NCBI RefSeq assembly: GCF_902459695.1
Contig: NZ_CABPRZ010000001.1
Coordinates: forward strand, 372,001 to 436,000
Source of the DNA: Pandoraea terrae
GTDB taxonomy: Bacteria > Pseudomonadota > Gammaproteobacteria > Burkholderiales > Burkholderiaceae
DNA length: 64,000 bases
Direction of reading: 5' to 3'
Part shown: positions 63,164 through 64,000 of the stretch, in pieces
Layout of the letters: the number at the start of each line of letters is the position of its first letter
How positions within the stretch are numbered: position 1 is the stretch's first letter
Made by a program: the position numbers and the translations under genes
The notes under the pieces: generated by a model
Told to the model about the DNA's origin: nothing
Databases searched by the model: none
The model's input: the letters and a program-made list of their open reading frames with translations, nothing else

Positions 63164-63853
63164 TGGGGGGCTTTTTCCGAGTAGGGACCCGCTTTTCACG
63201 CTCGCGACAGCCGCTTTATCCGAGGCAGGACCCGCTTTCTGCGCTCGCGCCAGCCGCTTTATCGACCCTCCTTCCGCTCCCGGAGCACACGTCCGCTGCA
63301 GGAGGGTCAATAAAACGGCACCGACGTTACCGTGCCTTTGATTCCCGGTCCGTCGAAGACCCGCTTCACACTCCCCCACGCGACACTTTGCCCTCCGTAA
63401 CCGCCGCCAGTGCGGCACTCCCAGCGACGGTCCCTACAGCCAAAGTGTCGTGAGACCCAGTCGTTCATCGGCCCGGGGGCAGCATCGCAATCACTGTCAG
63501 CATGGCTTGCCTCGCGGGTGCTCCCCTCGATGCACGACGACGGCAATGGCGCTGGTTTTGCGCAGCAAAAGTAGCTCCGTTGGCGGCCCCGGGCGCTGGA
63601 GAGGGCGCACGCCCGGCAAATTGAGACGGTGTTTTATGCATTGTCGAGGAACCGCCATACGGGTATGTCCTAGGTGCCCCGAAGCACCCTCGATTTTCAT
63701 CCGAAAAACCATTTGATAACAAAGACTTGTCCGCGTTTGACACGTCTTGGGAACATGTCTCGTCCCCGTTTTGCCTTATTTTTTTTCTTTTGAAGGGTTG
63801 TGGATGTAAATATACTTTCTTCATCCCGTTGACATCGAGTTTCCCCCGTCCCG
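63164..63853. other. gene-free stretch of about 690 bases between the cyclase and RpiR-type genes
   Basis: Contains a tandem direct repeat (63185-63263) and an AT-rich tail with poly-T at 63770-63790 upstream of the last gene. Possible promoter elements are TTGAAG (63790-63795) and TATACT (63811-63816), with a short 15-base spacer. Open frames here are not convincing. Confidence 0.4.
63185..63263 (+). repeat. two 36-bp tandem direct repeats
   Basis: Units 63185-63220 and 63228-63263 both run from GGACCCGCTTT to CAGCCGCTTTATC and agree at 32 of 36 positions; the period is 43 bases. They lie just after the diguanylate cyclase gene. No function is evident. Confidence 0.8.
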
Positions 63854-64000
63854 ATGAAGATTGTCTCTCCGGCCCCCGACGCTGATTTGCCGCTGACCGA
63901 GCGGATCGCGCGCGCCATGCCCGAACTCACCCGTGCCCAACAGCGCATGGCTGCGTTCGTGCTCGACAATACGTTTCGGGCCGCCACGATGCGTATCGAC
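63854..64000 (+). CDS. RpiR/MurR-type transcriptional regulator, N-terminal part (runs off window)
   Basis: The first 49 residues are visible, starting MKIVSPAPDADLPLTERIAR. LTERIARAMPELTRAQQRMA and AFVLDNTFRAATMRID match the opening of RpiR-type helix-turn-helix domains (xLTxAERRIAxYVLxNPxxVAxMSIxELA). The SIS effector domain should lie beyond base 64000. AT-rich DNA precedes it and probably holds its promoter. Confidence 0.75.
   Translation, partial: MKIVSPAPDADLPLTERIARAMPELTRAQQRMAAFVLDNTFRAATMRID

Noticed and set aside
63465-63824. Minus-strand frame of 119 codons before the RpiR-type gene
   Set aside because: Low-complexity basic composition, spans a poly-T tract and lacks a ribosome-binding site.

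Overview
The window is GC-rich, almost gap-free bacterial DNA from a betaproteobacterium of the Burkholderiales. A Burkholderiaceae genus such as Pandoraea fits the gene content (HU protein with a lysine/alanine tail, kgu sugar-acid operon, PagP, many IclR/GntR/LysR/AraC-controlled catabolic operons), but the genus is inference. The region reads as a catabolic accessory segment: about sixty genes, mostly small substrate-specific operons, each with its own transporter and regulator. No rRNA, tRNA or CRISPR array was seen.

Layout. 1-4092 (-): polar amino-acid-type ABC importer plus a HisC-like aminotransferase (cut by the window edge). 4445-6846 (+): Fe(II)/2-oxoglutarate oxygenase and FAD-linked 2-hydroxyacid dehydrogenase, closed by a terminator. 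7141-22859: the most interesting part, two facing operons for uptake and oxidative N-demethylation of what is probably a methylated purine. 23125-30884 (-): a 2-ketogluconate (kgu) operon with an ABC importer and a PtxS-like repressor with two recognisable operators. 31099-33474: HU-like protein, membrane protein, winged-helix regulator, PagP. 33601-33970: three 40-bp repeats carrying DnaA boxes. 34152-36940: acetaldehyde dehydrogenase, 4-hydroxy-2-oxovalerate aldolase, IclR. 37049-41239: PilZ protein, an unrecognised 535-residue protein, ammonium channel with a sigma-54 promoter. 42053-46641: GntR-controlled 2-hydroxyglutarate-type operon. 46824-49798: IS605-type tnpB element with a tnpA scar, and other relics. 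50526-60771: valine/branched-chain acyl-CoA degradation. 60830-63163: YggT, a small protein and a diguanylate cyclase. 63854-end: start of an RpiR-type regulator.

The N-demethylase-like locus. The rightward operon encodes a Tsx-like outer-membrane channel, a BMP-family binding protein, a nucleoside-type ABC ATPase, a complete Rieske oxygenase, a stand-alone Rieske protein, an oxygenase catalytic subunit with no Rieske ligands, and a GST-like protein. The leftward operon encodes a second Rieske-less oxygenase and GST pair, a VanB-type FMN/[2Fe-2S] reductase, a class III formaldehyde dehydrogenase, two nucleoside-type permeases and a LysR regulator. An adenosine-deaminase-family gene lies between them. 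This parts list mirrors the caffeine/methylxanthine demethylases NdmA-E of Pseudomonas putida CBB5: NdmC lacks a Rieske centre, NdmE is GST-like, and NdmD is a reductase with an extra Rieske domain. Here NdmD appears split into two genes in opposite operons, and the NdmC/NdmE pair is duplicated. A 16-bp motif (TGTTCCGGAAWTGRAA) stands 55 bp, centre to centre, upstream of a -10-like hexamer at three promoters of the locus, in the same orientation to transcription. It is very probably the LysR operator. Substrate and chemistry are inferred from families and context.
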